Origin: Bradyrhizobium sp. Arg816 | Lineage (GTDB): Bacteria > Pseudomonadota > Alphaproteobacteria > Rhizobiales > Xanthobacteraceae | Length of the DNA stretch: 64,000 bases | Direction: 5' to 3' | NCBI RefSeq assembly: GCF_029989365.1 | Contig: NZ_JAPRAQ010000008.1 | Span: 248,001-312,000, forward strand | Part shown: positions 43,559 to 54,037 of the stretch, one piece after another | How the letters are laid out: every line of letters begins with the position of its first letter | Numbering within the stretch: the stretch's first letter is position 1 | Notes under the pieces: generated by a model | What the model saw: only the letters and a program-made list of their open reading frames with translations | Database searches by the model: none | What the model was told of the DNA's origin: nothing | Position numbers and translations under genes: made by a program

Positions 43559-43970
43559 CAATTTTTCCTCTGCCCCGAACGGATCGTCAAAAACTACGCA
43601 GCACCGGCAATTGCCCGCTTGCCCGGATATTCTTAACCGCGCCTGTTAACCGGATGGTTTCCACGCGCGGCCGCCAAGGGCCCGCCAGCACGCGGAACAA
43701 AGAAAATGTTCGAAATAAAGTAAATGACAAGAAAACAACACTTGGCTGGAAAGATGCGGGCGCGGAGCCGCGCGCCCTGACAAGTGCGTGAGGGTGTGAA
43801 TGGCCGTTATTTGGGGGGCTCTCTGTGTCTCGGACGCGCTGCAGCGCCTTGGCCCTGCTGCGCAGAGCCGGGACCCAGGAGGCCACACGCTCTGCCGTTG
43901 GATCGGCCCCGGCTCTGCTGCGCACCGCTGAAGAAGCGCTGCGCTGCGTCCGGGGCACGAGAGCGGAGCC
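43559..43970. repeat. Intergenic region with a large imperfect palindrome (about 43816-43972)
   Basis: There is no supported gene in these 412 bases. From about 43816 to the acs stop, outer segments (GGCTCTCTGTGTCTCGGACG and CCGGGGCACGAGAGCGGAGC) and inner segments (GCGCAGAGCCGGGACC and GGCCCCGGCTCTGCTGCGC) are complementary. This gives a nested hairpin directly downstream of acs. It is a dispersed-element type distinct from families A-F. Confidence 0.6.
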
Positions 43971-45917
<1,947 letters not shown>

Positions 45918-46327
45918 GCTTCCCTCCAGATACGGCAAGCCGAGCCCAGGTGACTGGCGAGCCGACGTCATCGTTGAACCGATTATGCGTCCGCCTAACC
46001 GGACCCGACAAGGAGCACAAGCTGGACCTTCGGCGAGCGGCCGGCCATGCGAAGGATCAACGCCGCCTGGCGCGACTGTCGCAGATCTGAAACAGGCCGG
46101 CGCGGCTTTCCAGGTCTTTACCAAATCGCCGGAATAGGCCCGTGCAGGGCGTCCATGCGCCGCAGGAGGTATTTAGAAACCGCTTGTCACTGATTCGGGA
46201 CTCGCAATGCGGTTCGGAACACCCTAAGTGGCTAACCCGGGTCCCAAGAGACCGCCCAAGGACCCCTTGGAACAAAAATCAGAACAGCGGCATTGACCGA
46301 TAACAGACAGGGCTAAGGCTTAAGACT
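45918..46327. other. Intergenic region between acs and the topoisomerase IB gene
   Basis: About 410 bases separate two divergent genes. I see no coding sequence. The only structure noted is a six-base inverted repeat (CCAAGG-ACC-CCTTGG) at 46256-46270, about 60 bases before the topoisomerase start. Confidence 0.5.
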
Positions 46328-47497
46328 ATGATGGATCAGCAGAATCTCGGGACGATGCGGCTCGCTTCGGCCGATCCTGCTGCTGTCGCGCTGGCCAAAG
46401 CCCTCGGACAATGGCCGAAACCGGCCGGTTCCACCCGTTCCAGCCCGAAAAAGGTGTTCGACACGGCGCCCGCGGCGACGGTCGAGGCGCTCGCCAAGGA
46501 ACTGGGGCTGCGGCTCGGCGACCAGAACGAGCTGACCATCCGGCGCATCAAGCGCGGCAAGGGCTATTCCTTCGTCCGTCCCAACGGCGCGCATATCCGC
46601 GACGCCCGCACCATCCGCCGGCTGCACGCCATGGCGGTGCCGCCGGCCTATCGCCAGGTGCGTTACTCGGCCGATCCGAGCACGCATCTCCAGGCAGTGG
46701 GACGCGATGCCGCGGGCCGGCTGCAATATCGCTATCACGCCGATTGGGAAAAGGTTCGCGAGCACCGCAAGGCGCACCGGCTGGAAAAGCTCGTCGGCGC
46801 ATTGCCAAAGATCCGGCGCAAGGTCTCGGCATTCCTGTCGGGCGACGAGCCGACGCGTGAATTCGCACTCTCCGCCGTGATCGAGCTGATCGCGCGCACC
46901 GCGATCCGTCCCGGCAACGAATCCTATGCCCGCCTCAACGGCACCCGCGGCGCCACCACGCTGCTGAAATCCAACGTCTCGCTGGAAGACGACTGTTTCG
47001 TGCTGACCTTCAAGGCGAAGGGTGGCAAGGCGGTGCGCAAGGAGTGCGACGCGGCCAAGCTGGTGCGCGCCATCGGCATCCTGAGCGGCGTTCCCGGCAA
47101 GCGCATGTTCCAATATCGCGATGCCTACGGCATCGTGCGCGCGGTCAGCACCACGCAGGTGAACGCGTTTCTGCGCGAGATCGCCGGCATCAAGATTTCG
47201 CTGAAGGATTTTCGCACGCTGATGGCGTCCGCAGTCGTGGTGGAATCGCTGTCGCGGATCACGCCGGCGACCAGCCAGCGCGGCCGCAAGAAGCAGGTGC
47301 TGGACGCGATCCGCGCCGCGGCCGACAAGCTCTCCAACACGCCGGCGATCTGCCGCAAGAGCTACGTCCACGACACCATCGTCACCGCCTTCGAGGACGG
47401 TATCCTCGAACGGTTCGCCGCGACCATGAAGGGCCAGCGTTCGCAGGCCAGGCGCGAGCAACTTTTGCAGCAGGTGGTGGCGACCGCGGCAGTTTAA
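46328..47497 (+). CDS. Bacterial type IB DNA topoisomerase
   Basis: 389 residues, starting at tandem ATG codons (46328/46331). It is a poxvirus-like topoisomerase IB: the N-terminal domain has YSFVRPNGAHIRDARTIRRL and AVPPAYRQVRYSADPSTHLQ, the catalytic domain has ALSAVIELIARTAIRPGNES, and the tyrosine nucleophile is in CRKSYVHDTI. It relaxes supercoils by swivelling through a 3'-phosphotyrosine intermediate. It is found in scattered bacteria, often as an accessory enzyme. Confidence 0.93.
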   Translation: MMDQQNLGTMRLASADPAAVALAKALGQWPKPAGSTRSSPKKVFDTAPAATVEALAKELGLRLGDQNELTIRRIKRGKGYSFVRPNGAHIRDARTIRRLHAMAVPPAYRQVRYSADPSTHLQAVGRDAAGRLQYRYHADWEKVREHRKAHRLEKLVGALPKIRRKVSAFLSGDEPTREFALSAVIELIARTAIRPGNESYARLNGTRGATTLLKSNVSLEDDCFVLTFKAKGGKAVRKECDAAKLVRAIGILSGVPGKRMFQYRDAYGIVRAVSTTQVNAFLREIAGIKISLKDFRTLMASAVVVESLSRITPATSQRGRKKQVLDAIRAAADKLSNTPAICRKSYVHDTIVTAFEDGILERFAATMKGQRSQARREQLLQQVVATAAV

Positions 47498-47507
47498 GCG
47501 GCGGTGC

Positions 47508-47602
47508 CGTAGGGTGGGCAAAGGCGCGAAGCGCCGTGCCCACCATTCTTCACGACATTGTTGATAGGCCGCGTGGGCACGCTTCGCTTTGCCCACCCTA
47601 CG
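47508..47602. repeat. Family C palindromic repeat, copy 2
   Basis: The arms begin CGTAGGGTGGGCAAAGGCGC and end GCTTCGCTTTGCCCACCCTACG in mirrored form. It fills the convergent gap between topoisomerase IB and the SRPBCC gene. Confidence 0.88.
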
Positions 47603-47606
47603 AGAG

Positions 47607-48062
47607 CTACATCTTGTCTGAGATACCCTTATCCGGACCGGGATCGCTGCCCGCGGCTGCGCTCGTGAGGCGGCCCAGATAATGCGCCCAACCTTTCGCG
47701 TGTGCGGCGGCCTGTTCCTCGGTCGGGAGCCCGCTATGGGTCATGCGCAGCAGCGTGCCGCCGTCGCGCTCGATCAGGTCGATCTCGATCAGGCTCGAGC
47801 CGGGCGGCACTTCCTGACCGCCCTCCCAGCCGAACGTATAGGCCAGACGATGCACCGGCACGACCTCGCGGAAGGTGCCGCGGCCGACGCCGCCACGCGG
47901 GCCGATGCCCTTGAGGAGATAAAGCCCGCCGGGGTGCGGCTCCGTGGTCGCGTCGGAGCCCATCCAGCTCAGGATTTTCTCGGGGTCGGTCAAATAGGCG
48001 AAGACGGTGGCGCGAGGGGCCGCGATCTGGGTTTCGCGTCGCACTACGAACGGCTCGGTCAT
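47607..48062 (-). CDS. SRPBCC (AHSA1-type) family protein
   Basis: 151 residues. RETQIAAPRATVFAYLTDPEKILSWMG is the standard first block, GLYLLKGIGPRGGVGRGTF and LAYTFGWEGGQEVPPGSSLIEI form central strands, and GGTLLRMTHSGLPTEEQAAAHAKGW is the C-terminal AHSA1 block. It is a ligand-binding or stress-related domain of unknown partner. It is divergent from the adenylate cyclase gene. Confidence 0.9.
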   Translation of the reverse strand: MTEPFVVRRETQIAAPRATVFAYLTDPEKILSWMGSDATTEPHPGGLYLLKGIGPRGGVGRGTFREVVPVHRLAYTFGWEGGQEVPPGSSLIEIDLIERDGGTLLRMTHSGLPTEEQAAAHAKGWAHYLGRLTSAAAGSDPGPDKGISDKM

Positions 48063-48127
48063 CGGCGATCATCCCTGGGCTGATATTGGCACATGGCGGC
48101 GGTGGAGCGGTGCGTCAAGGATTGCCC

Positions 48128-49258
48128 GTGACAAAGACGGTCCACCTTCGTCATCATCGGGCCATGCAACTCTCCCGGACCCTCGCCTGGCTCGTCGATG
48201 CTGCCTCGGATTGCTCCGGGGCCGACCGTCTGCTCGCGGAACTCGGCGCTCATCTGGTCGCCGATGGTGTGCCGCTTGCGGCAGGCAGCCTGACGTTGGA
48301 GGTGCCGCATCCGCTGATCGCGAAGCGGACCTGGCTGTGGCGCGCGGAGACCGGCCGGGTCATCGAGGCGCTCGGCTTCGCACCAAGTGGGCTGGCACCC
48401 GACCCGCCCAATGATGCCGGTCGCCGCTGGCTGCGCGACATCGCGAGCGGCGAGGTGCACGAAGAGGTGGTCGGACGACAAGATGGGCCGCAGCTCGGCT
48501 GGATCGGGCCGCGTCCGTTCACCGCGGACGAGATCGAGCAATTGCGCCAGGCTGCGCGTTTCGCCGCGACGCCGCTGGCCGTGCTCGCCGCGCGCGCCAC
48601 GTTGCGCGCGACGCTCGATGCCTATCTCGGCAAGCGCAGCGCGGAGCGGGTGCTGGCGGCGCCGCTGCGGCGTGATCTCGGCGAGACCATTCAAGCCGCC
48701 CTCCTCTACGCGGATCTGCGCAACTTCACGACCTTGTCGGAGACCACACCGCCGGCCGACGTCATCGCAGCGCTCGACGCCTGGTTCGATCGCATCGCCG
48801 GTGCCGTTCATGCCTTCGGCGGCGAGGTGCTGAAATTCATCGGTGACGGCGTGCTCGCGATCTTCCCGGTGGTCGAGGCCTCACCGCGCCGCGCGTGCGA
48901 TGCCGCCCTGCGTGCCGCAGGCGCAGCCGAAGCCGGCATGGCGTATCTCAACGGGGAGCGCGGCGCTCAAGGACTGCCGCCGCTTGCATTCGGCGCGGCC
49001 CTTCATCTCGGCGAAATACTCTGGGGCAATATCGGCGCCGCCAACAGGCTCGATTTCACGGCGATCGGTCCCGCCGTCAATCTCGCCAGCCGGCTCGAGG
49101 GATTGTGCAAGCCCCTGGAACGGACCGTGCTGGTATCGGGGGCGCTGGCCGCGGAGACGGACACGCCTCTCGTCGCGCTCGGATCGCATCCGCTGCGCGG
49201 CATCGCGTCGCCCTGCGAGGTGTTTACGCTGCCGGCGACGCAAGTGCGGACATCGTAG
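48128..49258 (+). CDS. Class III adenylate/guanylate cyclase
   Basis: 376 residues from a GTG at 48128 (AAGGA upstream); an ATG at 48164 is possible. Residues about 1-180 form a soluble region without a recognised domain that ends in a helix (AARATLRATLDAYLGKRSAERVL). The catalytic domain follows: metal aspartates in LLYADLRNFTTLSE and KFIGDGVLAIFP, adenine-selecting Lys in EVLKFIGDG and Asp in RLDFTAIG, and the transition-state Asn and Arg in AVNLASR. The residue set predicts ATP, not GTP, as substrate. The stop codon lies within a family B repeat. Confidence 0.9.
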   Translation: MTKTVHLRHHRAMQLSRTLAWLVDAASDCSGADRLLAELGAHLVADGVPLAAGSLTLEVPHPLIAKRTWLWRAETGRVIEALGFAPSGLAPDPPNDAGRRWLRDIASGEVHEEVVGRQDGPQLGWIGPRPFTADEIEQLRQAARFAATPLAVLAARATLRATLDAYLGKRSAERVLAAPLRRDLGETIQAALLYADLRNFTTLSETTPPADVIAALDAWFDRIAGAVHAFGGEVLKFIGDGVLAIFPVVEASPRRACDAALRAAGAAEAGMAYLNGERGAQGLPPLAFGAALHLGEILWGNIGAANRLDFTAIGPAVNLASRLEGLCKPLERTVLVSGALAAETDTPLVALGSHPLRGIASPCEVFTLPATQVRTS

Positions 49259-49338
49259 CCTGGATGGAGCGCCGCGTAATCCGGGGTCGTGCGGCATGAA
49301 GACTCTCCCGGATTGCGCTGCGCTCCATCCGGGCTACG
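49254..49338. repeat. Family B palindromic repeat, copy 4
   Basis: This copy supplies the TAG stop codon (49256-49258) of the adenylate cyclase gene and reaches to nine bases before the EVE gene stop. It lies in a convergent gap, as do the other three copies. Confidence 0.9.
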
Positions 49339-49346
49339 GCAATAAC

Positions 49347-49760
49347 TTACATCCCGCCCATCTTGCAGACGAGCTTCCACTCTTCCGCCGTCACCGGCTG
49401 CACCGACAGGCGCGAATATTTCACCAGCGCCATATCAGCGAGCTTCTTGTCCGCCTTGATCGCGGCCATCGTCACCGGCGTCTTCAAGGGCTTGTCGGCC
49501 TTGATGTCGACGCAGACGAATTTTTCGGTCTTGTCGGTCGGATCGGGATAGGCTTCCTTGACGATCTCCGCGATGCCGACGATCTCCTTGCCCTCGTTGG
49601 AATGATAGAAGAACGCCTTGTCGCCCTTCTTCATGTTCACGAGGTTCTGGCGCGCGGTGTAATTGCGCACGCCGGTCCAGGCCTCGCCCTTGGCGCCCTT
49701 CGCCACCTGCTGGTCCCAGGACCACACCGACGGTTCGGATTTCACCAGCCAGTACGCCAT
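49347..49760 (-). CDS. EVE domain-containing protein
   Basis: 137 residues from the ATG at 49760, which has AGAGGA six bases away; an ATG at 49766 overlaps the gpsA stop as ATGA but has poor ribosome-binding spacing. MAYWLVKSEPSVWSWDQ, AWTGVRNYTARQNL and GDKAFFYHSNEGKEIVGIAEIVKEAYPD are the conserved EVE (YTH-like, PUA-related) blocks, predicted to read modified bases in nucleic acid. It is the last gene of the tsaD-gpsA-EVE operon. Confidence 0.94.
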   Translation of the reverse strand: MAYWLVKSEPSVWSWDQQVAKGAKGEAWTGVRNYTARQNLVNMKKGDKAFFYHSNEGKEIVGIAEIVKEAYPDPTDKTEKFVCVDIKADKPLKTPVTMAAIKADKKLADMALVKYSRLSVQPVTAEEWKLVCKMGGM

Positions 49761-49762
49761 GT

Positions 49763-50743
49763 TCATTCCTCTGCCTTGAAGGGGCGCGTCAACAGCCCCG
49801 AGATCGCAGCGTCGATCGTGCTCCGGCCGCTCAGGATCGAAGCGACCGCTTCTGATACCGGCATCTCGACGTTGTGCGAAGCTGCGAGTTCGATCAACAC
49901 CGGTGCGGTGAACTCGCCTTCCGCAAGCTTGCCCGCGGGCGGCTGCTCGCCGCGGCCCAGCGCAAGGCCGTGCGCGAGATTGCGGGATTGCGGGCTCGAG
50001 CAGGTCAGGATCAGATCGCCGAGGCCGGACAGGCCCGTGAGCGTCTCGCCGCGCGCGCCGAGGGCACGGCCGAGACGCGTGAGCTCGGCAAAGCCGCGGG
50101 TCGTCAGCGCAGCCTGGGCGGAGGCGCCGAGCTTTCGCCCGACCGCGATGCCAACCGCGATCGCCAACACGTTCTTGGCCGCGCCGCCGATCTCGACGCC
50201 GCGGACATCTGTGGTGTGATAGGGCCGGAAGGTCGCCGAGCCCAGCGCCTGCACCAGCGCGCTCGCCAGCGCTTCGTCCTTCGCCGCCAGTGTCACCGCG
50301 GTCGGCAAGCCGCGCGCGACGTCGTCGGCAAAGCTCGGGCCCGACAGGATCGCCGGCTGCGCGTGAGGTGCGGCTTCCGCGATGATTTCGGTCATGAATT
50401 TATGGGTGCCGTGCTCGATGCCTTTGGCGCAGGCGACGATCGGCACCGGCCTTGCCAGATGTGAGGACAGCATGTTGACCGCGCCGCGCAAATGCTGCGC
50501 AGGCGTCGCGATCAGCACCATGTCCGCGCGCGCGGCCTCAGCAAGCTCGTGCGTCACGACGATCTCCGGCGCAAGCCGCACGCCGGGCAGCCGCGGATTG
50601 TCGCGGGTCGAGGCGATTCGCGCGACATGTTCGCTGTTGCGCGCCCAGAGCGTCACGTGCCGCCCGGCGCGCGCCGCGACCGTCGCCAGTGCCGTGCCCC
50701 ATGCGCCCGCACCAATCACCGCGACGGACCGGAACGCCGTCAT
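49763..50743 (-). CDS. gpsA: NAD(P)-dependent glycerol-3-phosphate dehydrogenase
   Basis: 326 residues. VIGAGAWGTALATVAARAG binds the nucleotide, LIATPAQHLRG and CAKGIEHGT are the middle motifs, and the catalytic lysine region is VEIGGAAKNVLAIAVG. It makes sn-glycerol-3-phosphate for phospholipid synthesis. It starts two bases after tsaD ends and ends two bases before EVE, indicating one transcript with coupled translation. Confidence 0.97.
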   Translation of the reverse strand: MTAFRSVAVIGAGAWGTALATVAARAGRHVTLWARNSEHVARIASTRDNPRLPGVRLAPEIVVTHELAEAARADMVLIATPAQHLRGAVNMLSSHLARPVPIVACAKGIEHGTHKFMTEIIAEAAPHAQPAILSGPSFADDVARGLPTAVTLAAKDEALASALVQALGSATFRPYHTTDVRGVEIGGAAKNVLAIAVGIAVGRKLGASAQAALTTRGFAELTRLGRALGARGETLTGLSGLGDLILTCSSPQSRNLAHGLALGRGEQPPAGKLAEGEFTAPVLIELAASHNVEMPVSEAVASILSGRSTIDAAISGLLTRPFKAEE

Positions 50744-50745
50744 AG

Positions 50746-51819
50746 CTAGAATCCCGCCCGGGTGTTGCCGTAACCGGCCGGCGCCGTGGCGTTGGCATCG
50801 AGCAGCCAGCGTGCGCGGGGTTGGGCTTCCATCGTGTCGGTCATGCCAAGCGCCAGGCGCTCGGCGCCGGCCCAGGCGATCATCGCGCCGTTGTCGGTGC
50901 AGAGCGCGGGCGGCGGCATGATCAGTTGCGTCCCGGCCTGCCGCGCGACGTGATGCAGGGCGCCGCGGATCGCCTGATTGGCTGCGACGCCGCCGGCGGC
51001 GACGAGTGCATGCGGAGCGCCGAACTGCTCGCGGAAAAGCCTCAGGCCGACGCTCAACCGGTCGGCCGTCGAGTCGAGCACGGCGGCTTGAAAACTCGCG
51101 CAGAGATCACTGATATCCTGCGGCGCGATCTCGGCTAACCGGCTCGCCTCGTTGCGCACCGCCGTCTTCAATCCCGACAGCGAGAAATTGGCATCGGGCC
51201 GTCCCTGCATCGGGCGGGGGAAGGCGAAGCGCGTGGCATCGCCGCTTGCCGCGGCGCGTTCGACCTGCGGCCCGCCCGGATAGGGCAGACCCAGCATCTT
51301 CGCGACCTTGTCGAAGGCTTCGCCCATCGCGTCGTCGACGGTGGTGCCGAGCCGCACATATTGGCCGACACCGGTGACGGCGACGATCTGGGTATGCCCG
51401 CCCGAGGCGAGGAACAGGCAGTAGGGAAATTCAATTCCGTCGGTGAGGCGCGGCGTCAGTGCATGCGCTTCGAGATGGTTGACCGCGACCAGCGGCGTGT
51501 CGTGCACCATCGCGATCGCCTTGGCGGTGGTGAGGCCGACGATGACGCCGCCGATCAGCCCCGGCCCCGCCGCGGCCGCGACACCGTTGAGCTGCGCATA
51601 GTCGATGCCAGCCTCGTGCATGGCACGGTCGATGATGCCGTCGAGGACGTCGACATGCGCGCGTGCGGCGATCTCCGGCACCACGCCGCCGAAGCGGGCA
51701 TGCTCCTCGATCTGGGACCGCACGATGTTGGACAGGATCTTGCCGCTGCCGTCGGGCGCGCGCTCGATCACGGCCGCGGCGGTCTCGTCGCAGGTGGTTT
51801 CGATGCCCAGTACCAGCAT
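50746..51819 (-). CDS. tsaD: tRNA threonylcarbamoyladenosine transferase TsaD
   Basis: 357 residues from the ATG at 51819 (MLVLGIETTCDETAAAV); an upstream TTG at 51837 is less likely. It is an ASKHA-fold subunit that, with TsaB and TsaE, transfers threonylcarbamoyl to A37 of ANN-decoding tRNAs. The metal-binding histidines are in AVNHLEAHAL; FLASGGHTQIVAV and GEAFDKVAKMLGLPYPGGP are conserved. It heads the operon with gpsA and EVE, and is divergent from hemD. Confidence 0.97.
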   Translation of the reverse strand: MLVLGIETTCDETAAAVIERAPDGSGKILSNIVRSQIEEHARFGGVVPEIAARAHVDVLDGIIDRAMHEAGIDYAQLNGVAAAAGPGLIGGVIVGLTTAKAIAMVHDTPLVAVNHLEAHALTPRLTDGIEFPYCLFLASGGHTQIVAVTGVGQYVRLGTTVDDAMGEAFDKVAKMLGLPYPGGPQVERAAASGDATRFAFPRPMQGRPDANFSLSGLKTAVRNEASRLAEIAPQDISDLCASFQAAVLDSTADRLSVGLRLFREQFGAPHALVAAGGVAANQAIRGALHHVARQAGTQLIMPPPALCTDNGAMIAWAGAERLALGMTDTMEAQPRARWLLDANATAPAGYGNTRAGF

Positions 51820-51970
51820 TGGCGAATTGTTATCCAATTTGCGCCCTTGCGCTCATCCGTAAAGCAGAGTTCTGGTACGTCCGGTAGCATTCCGGGGTCC
51901 ACTTGCGCAATCGTCACGCGCAGCCGCCTTCGTGAATGCGTCACCGCCACGTGGTTCGGGAACACAAGCG

Positions 51971-52717
51971 ATGTCCATTCTTGTCACACGGCCGCATCCC
52001 GACAATGAGGCGACGGCGGAAAATTTGCGGGCGCGGGGTCAAGTGGTGCTGCTCGCCCCGATGCTCAAGTTCGAGCCGGTCGCCTTCCATGACGAGAGTG
52101 AGGCCGACTACGGCGCCATCATCGTCACGTCGGCCAATGCGATCCGCGCCGTCGCGCCGCAATTACACGAGCTTGGCCTCCTGGAGCTGCCGCTGTTTGC
52201 GGTCGGCGAGCACACGGCTGCCGCGGCGCGCGACGCCGGCTTCGCCGAGGTGACCGTCGCCGGTGGCGATGCCGCGGCCTTGCGCGACAAGGTGATGCAG
52301 GGCGCGCGCGACAAGGTGCTGAAGAAGAAAAGCACGCTGCTCTATCTCGCGGGCGCGGATCTGTCGCGCGATCTCGGCGGCGAGCTCGGCGCGGAGGGCT
52401 TCAGCGTGGTGACGCAGACCACCTATCGCATGACTCCGGTCAAGATCCTGCCGCGCGATGTCTGCGATGGCTTTGCCGCGCATGGGATCGAGGCGGTGCT
52501 GCACTACTCCCGTCGCAGCGCGCGGGCCTTCCTGGATGCGGCACGGGACGAAGGCGTCGAAATCTCGGCGCTGGCGATCCCGCAATGCTGCCTGTCCGAG
52601 ACGGTCGCCAGCGTGTTGCGCGATGCCGGCGCGTCGCAGGTTCTTGGGGCCGCGACGCCGGACGAAAATGCCCTATTTGATACCTTGGAGCGTGCTTTGC
52701 GGACCCGTTTGGCGTAA
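51971..52717 (+). CDS. hemD: Uroporphyrinogen-III synthase
   Basis: 248 residues from the ATG at 51971 (MSILVTRPHPDNEATAENL). It closes and inverts hydroxymethylbilane to uroporphyrinogen III. Two alpha/beta lobes are visible: IIVTSANAIRAVAPQLHELG in the first, and ALAIPQCCLSETVASVLRDAG in the second. Sequence conservation in this family is weak; the assignment rests on these blocks and on the downstream mitofilin and hemY genes. hemC, normally directly upstream, is not there. Confidence 0.92.
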   Translation: MSILVTRPHPDNEATAENLRARGQVVLLAPMLKFEPVAFHDESEADYGAIIVTSANAIRAVAPQLHELGLLELPLFAVGEHTAAAARDAGFAEVTVAGGDAAALRDKVMQGARDKVLKKKSTLLYLAGADLSRDLGGELGAEGFSVVTQTTYRMTPVKILPRDVCDGFAAHGIEAVLHYSRRSARAFLDAARDEGVEISALAIPQCCLSETVASVLRDAGASQVLGAATPDENALFDTLERALRTRLA

Positions 52718-52782
52718 GAGGTCGGGCCGAATCCGACGCGATCGGGTCCGTTTAGGGCATGTAAGTGTGAGGAACCGTCACG

Positions 52783-54000
52783 ATGGCCGACGACAAGCCT
52801 GAAGACGCAGGATTGGCTCCCGAGTCCGGCCGTGCCAAGCGCACCCCGCCCACCATCGACCTCGAGGCAACCGAAGTCTCGACCCAGCCGCAGCCGACGG
52901 CGGCCGCCGAACCGGAGGTTCAGCCGACGCCGGAGCAGGCCACGGTCGAAGAGTCCAAATCCGAAGAGGCCAAGCCCGACCCGGAGCCCGCGCACGCGGA
53001 GGCCGCGGCTGCGTCCGCTCCAGCGGCGCCGGTTTCGCCCTGGGTCATTGCGCCGTTCTCCGGCGCGGTCGCAGCCGCGATCGTGATTGCCGTCGGCTGG
53101 ATGCTGGGCTGGCCCGCCGTGCAGGCGCCGCCGGCCGCGCCGCAGGTCACGAGCGCGACGGTCGACGCGCTCAGCGGACGTGTCGCCGCGGTCGAAGCCA
53201 AGGCGGGCAAGCCCGCCGCCGATCCGGCCGTGGTGGCGCGGATCGATGCGCTGGAGAAATCCGCAAATGCCTTGCGCAGTGACATCGCCAATCTGCGCGC
53301 ACAGTCCGACAAGATCGCCAACGACGTGAAATCGGCACCGCGCGCTGCCGCGCCTGATCTTGCCGCTCTCAGCGACCGCATTGCGCAGCTGGAGCGTGCC
53401 AGCAAGACGGAGCGCGCCGAGCTCGCACAGCAGGGCGAGAAGATTGCCGACAACAAGGCGACGAATGACAAGCCACTGCGCCATGTCGTGGCGGCGGCTC
53501 TGCTCGACGTCGCGGTTCGGCATGGCGATGCTTACGAATCGCAATTGGCCGCGGCGCGGTCGCTCGCGGCCAAGCCCGATATGCTGAAGCCGCTCGACAC
53601 CTTTGCATCGTCAGGCATTCCGACGCCGGTCGCGCTGAGCCGCGAGCTGCTCAACATCGTGCCAAAGCTCTCTCCGCCGGCGGAAGCCCCAGCCGCCGGT
53701 GCCGGCATCGTCGAGCGTCTCCAGGCGGGGGCATCGAAACTCGTTCGTATCGAGCGCACCGACGGCGTCGGCAATGATCGCGGCGCCATCGTCGCACGGG
53801 TGACGGCGGCGGCGCTCCGCAACGATTTCGCGGAAGCGCGGCGCGAGCTGAAGACGCTGTCCGAGGCCGATCGTGCACCGGCACAGGCCTGGCTCGACAA
53901 GGCCGATGCTCGCGACGCCGCGCTCGGCGCCTCCCGCAAATTCGCCGACGATGCCATGGCGGATCTCGCCAAGCCCGACCTGGTCAAGCCTGCTCAGTAA
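52783..54000 (+). CDS. Alphaproteobacterial mitofilin (Mic60-like) membrane protein
   Basis: 405 residues. A long disordered N-terminus rich in Pro/Glu/Ala (1-85) precedes one transmembrane helix (about 88-108, APFSGAVAAAIVIAVGWMLG), a predicted coiled coil (about 130-225, with KSANALRSDIANLRAQSDKI), and a C-terminal mitofilin-type helical domain (about 230-390, RHVVAAALLDVAVRHGDAY). Mitochondrial Mic60 shapes cristae junctions; bacterial relatives deform and link membranes. It lies between hemD and hemY, the usual alphaproteobacterial position. Confidence 0.9.
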   Translation: MADDKPEDAGLAPESGRAKRTPPTIDLEATEVSTQPQPTAAAEPEVQPTPEQATVEESKSEEAKPDPEPAHAEAAAASAPAAPVSPWVIAPFSGAVAAAIVIAVGWMLGWPAVQAPPAAPQVTSATVDALSGRVAAVEAKAGKPAADPAVVARIDALEKSANALRSDIANLRAQSDKIANDVKSAPRAAAPDLAALSDRIAQLERASKTERAELAQQGEKIADNKATNDKPLRHVVAAALLDVAVRHGDAYESQLAAARSLAAKPDMLKPLDTFASSGIPTPVALSRELLNIVPKLSPPAEAPAAGAGIVERLQAGASKLVRIERTDGVGNDRGAIVARVTAAALRNDFAEARRELKTLSEADRAPAQAWLDKADARDAALGASRKFADDAMADLAKPDLVKPAQ

Positions 54001-54037
54001 AGGTTCGCGCAATAATCTGCGCGTAATAGGGATCGCC

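Noticed and set aside
51838..51970. A possible hemC remnant between tsaD and hemD
   Set aside because: I read this stretch in the plausible frames and found none of the hemC N- or C-terminal motifs.
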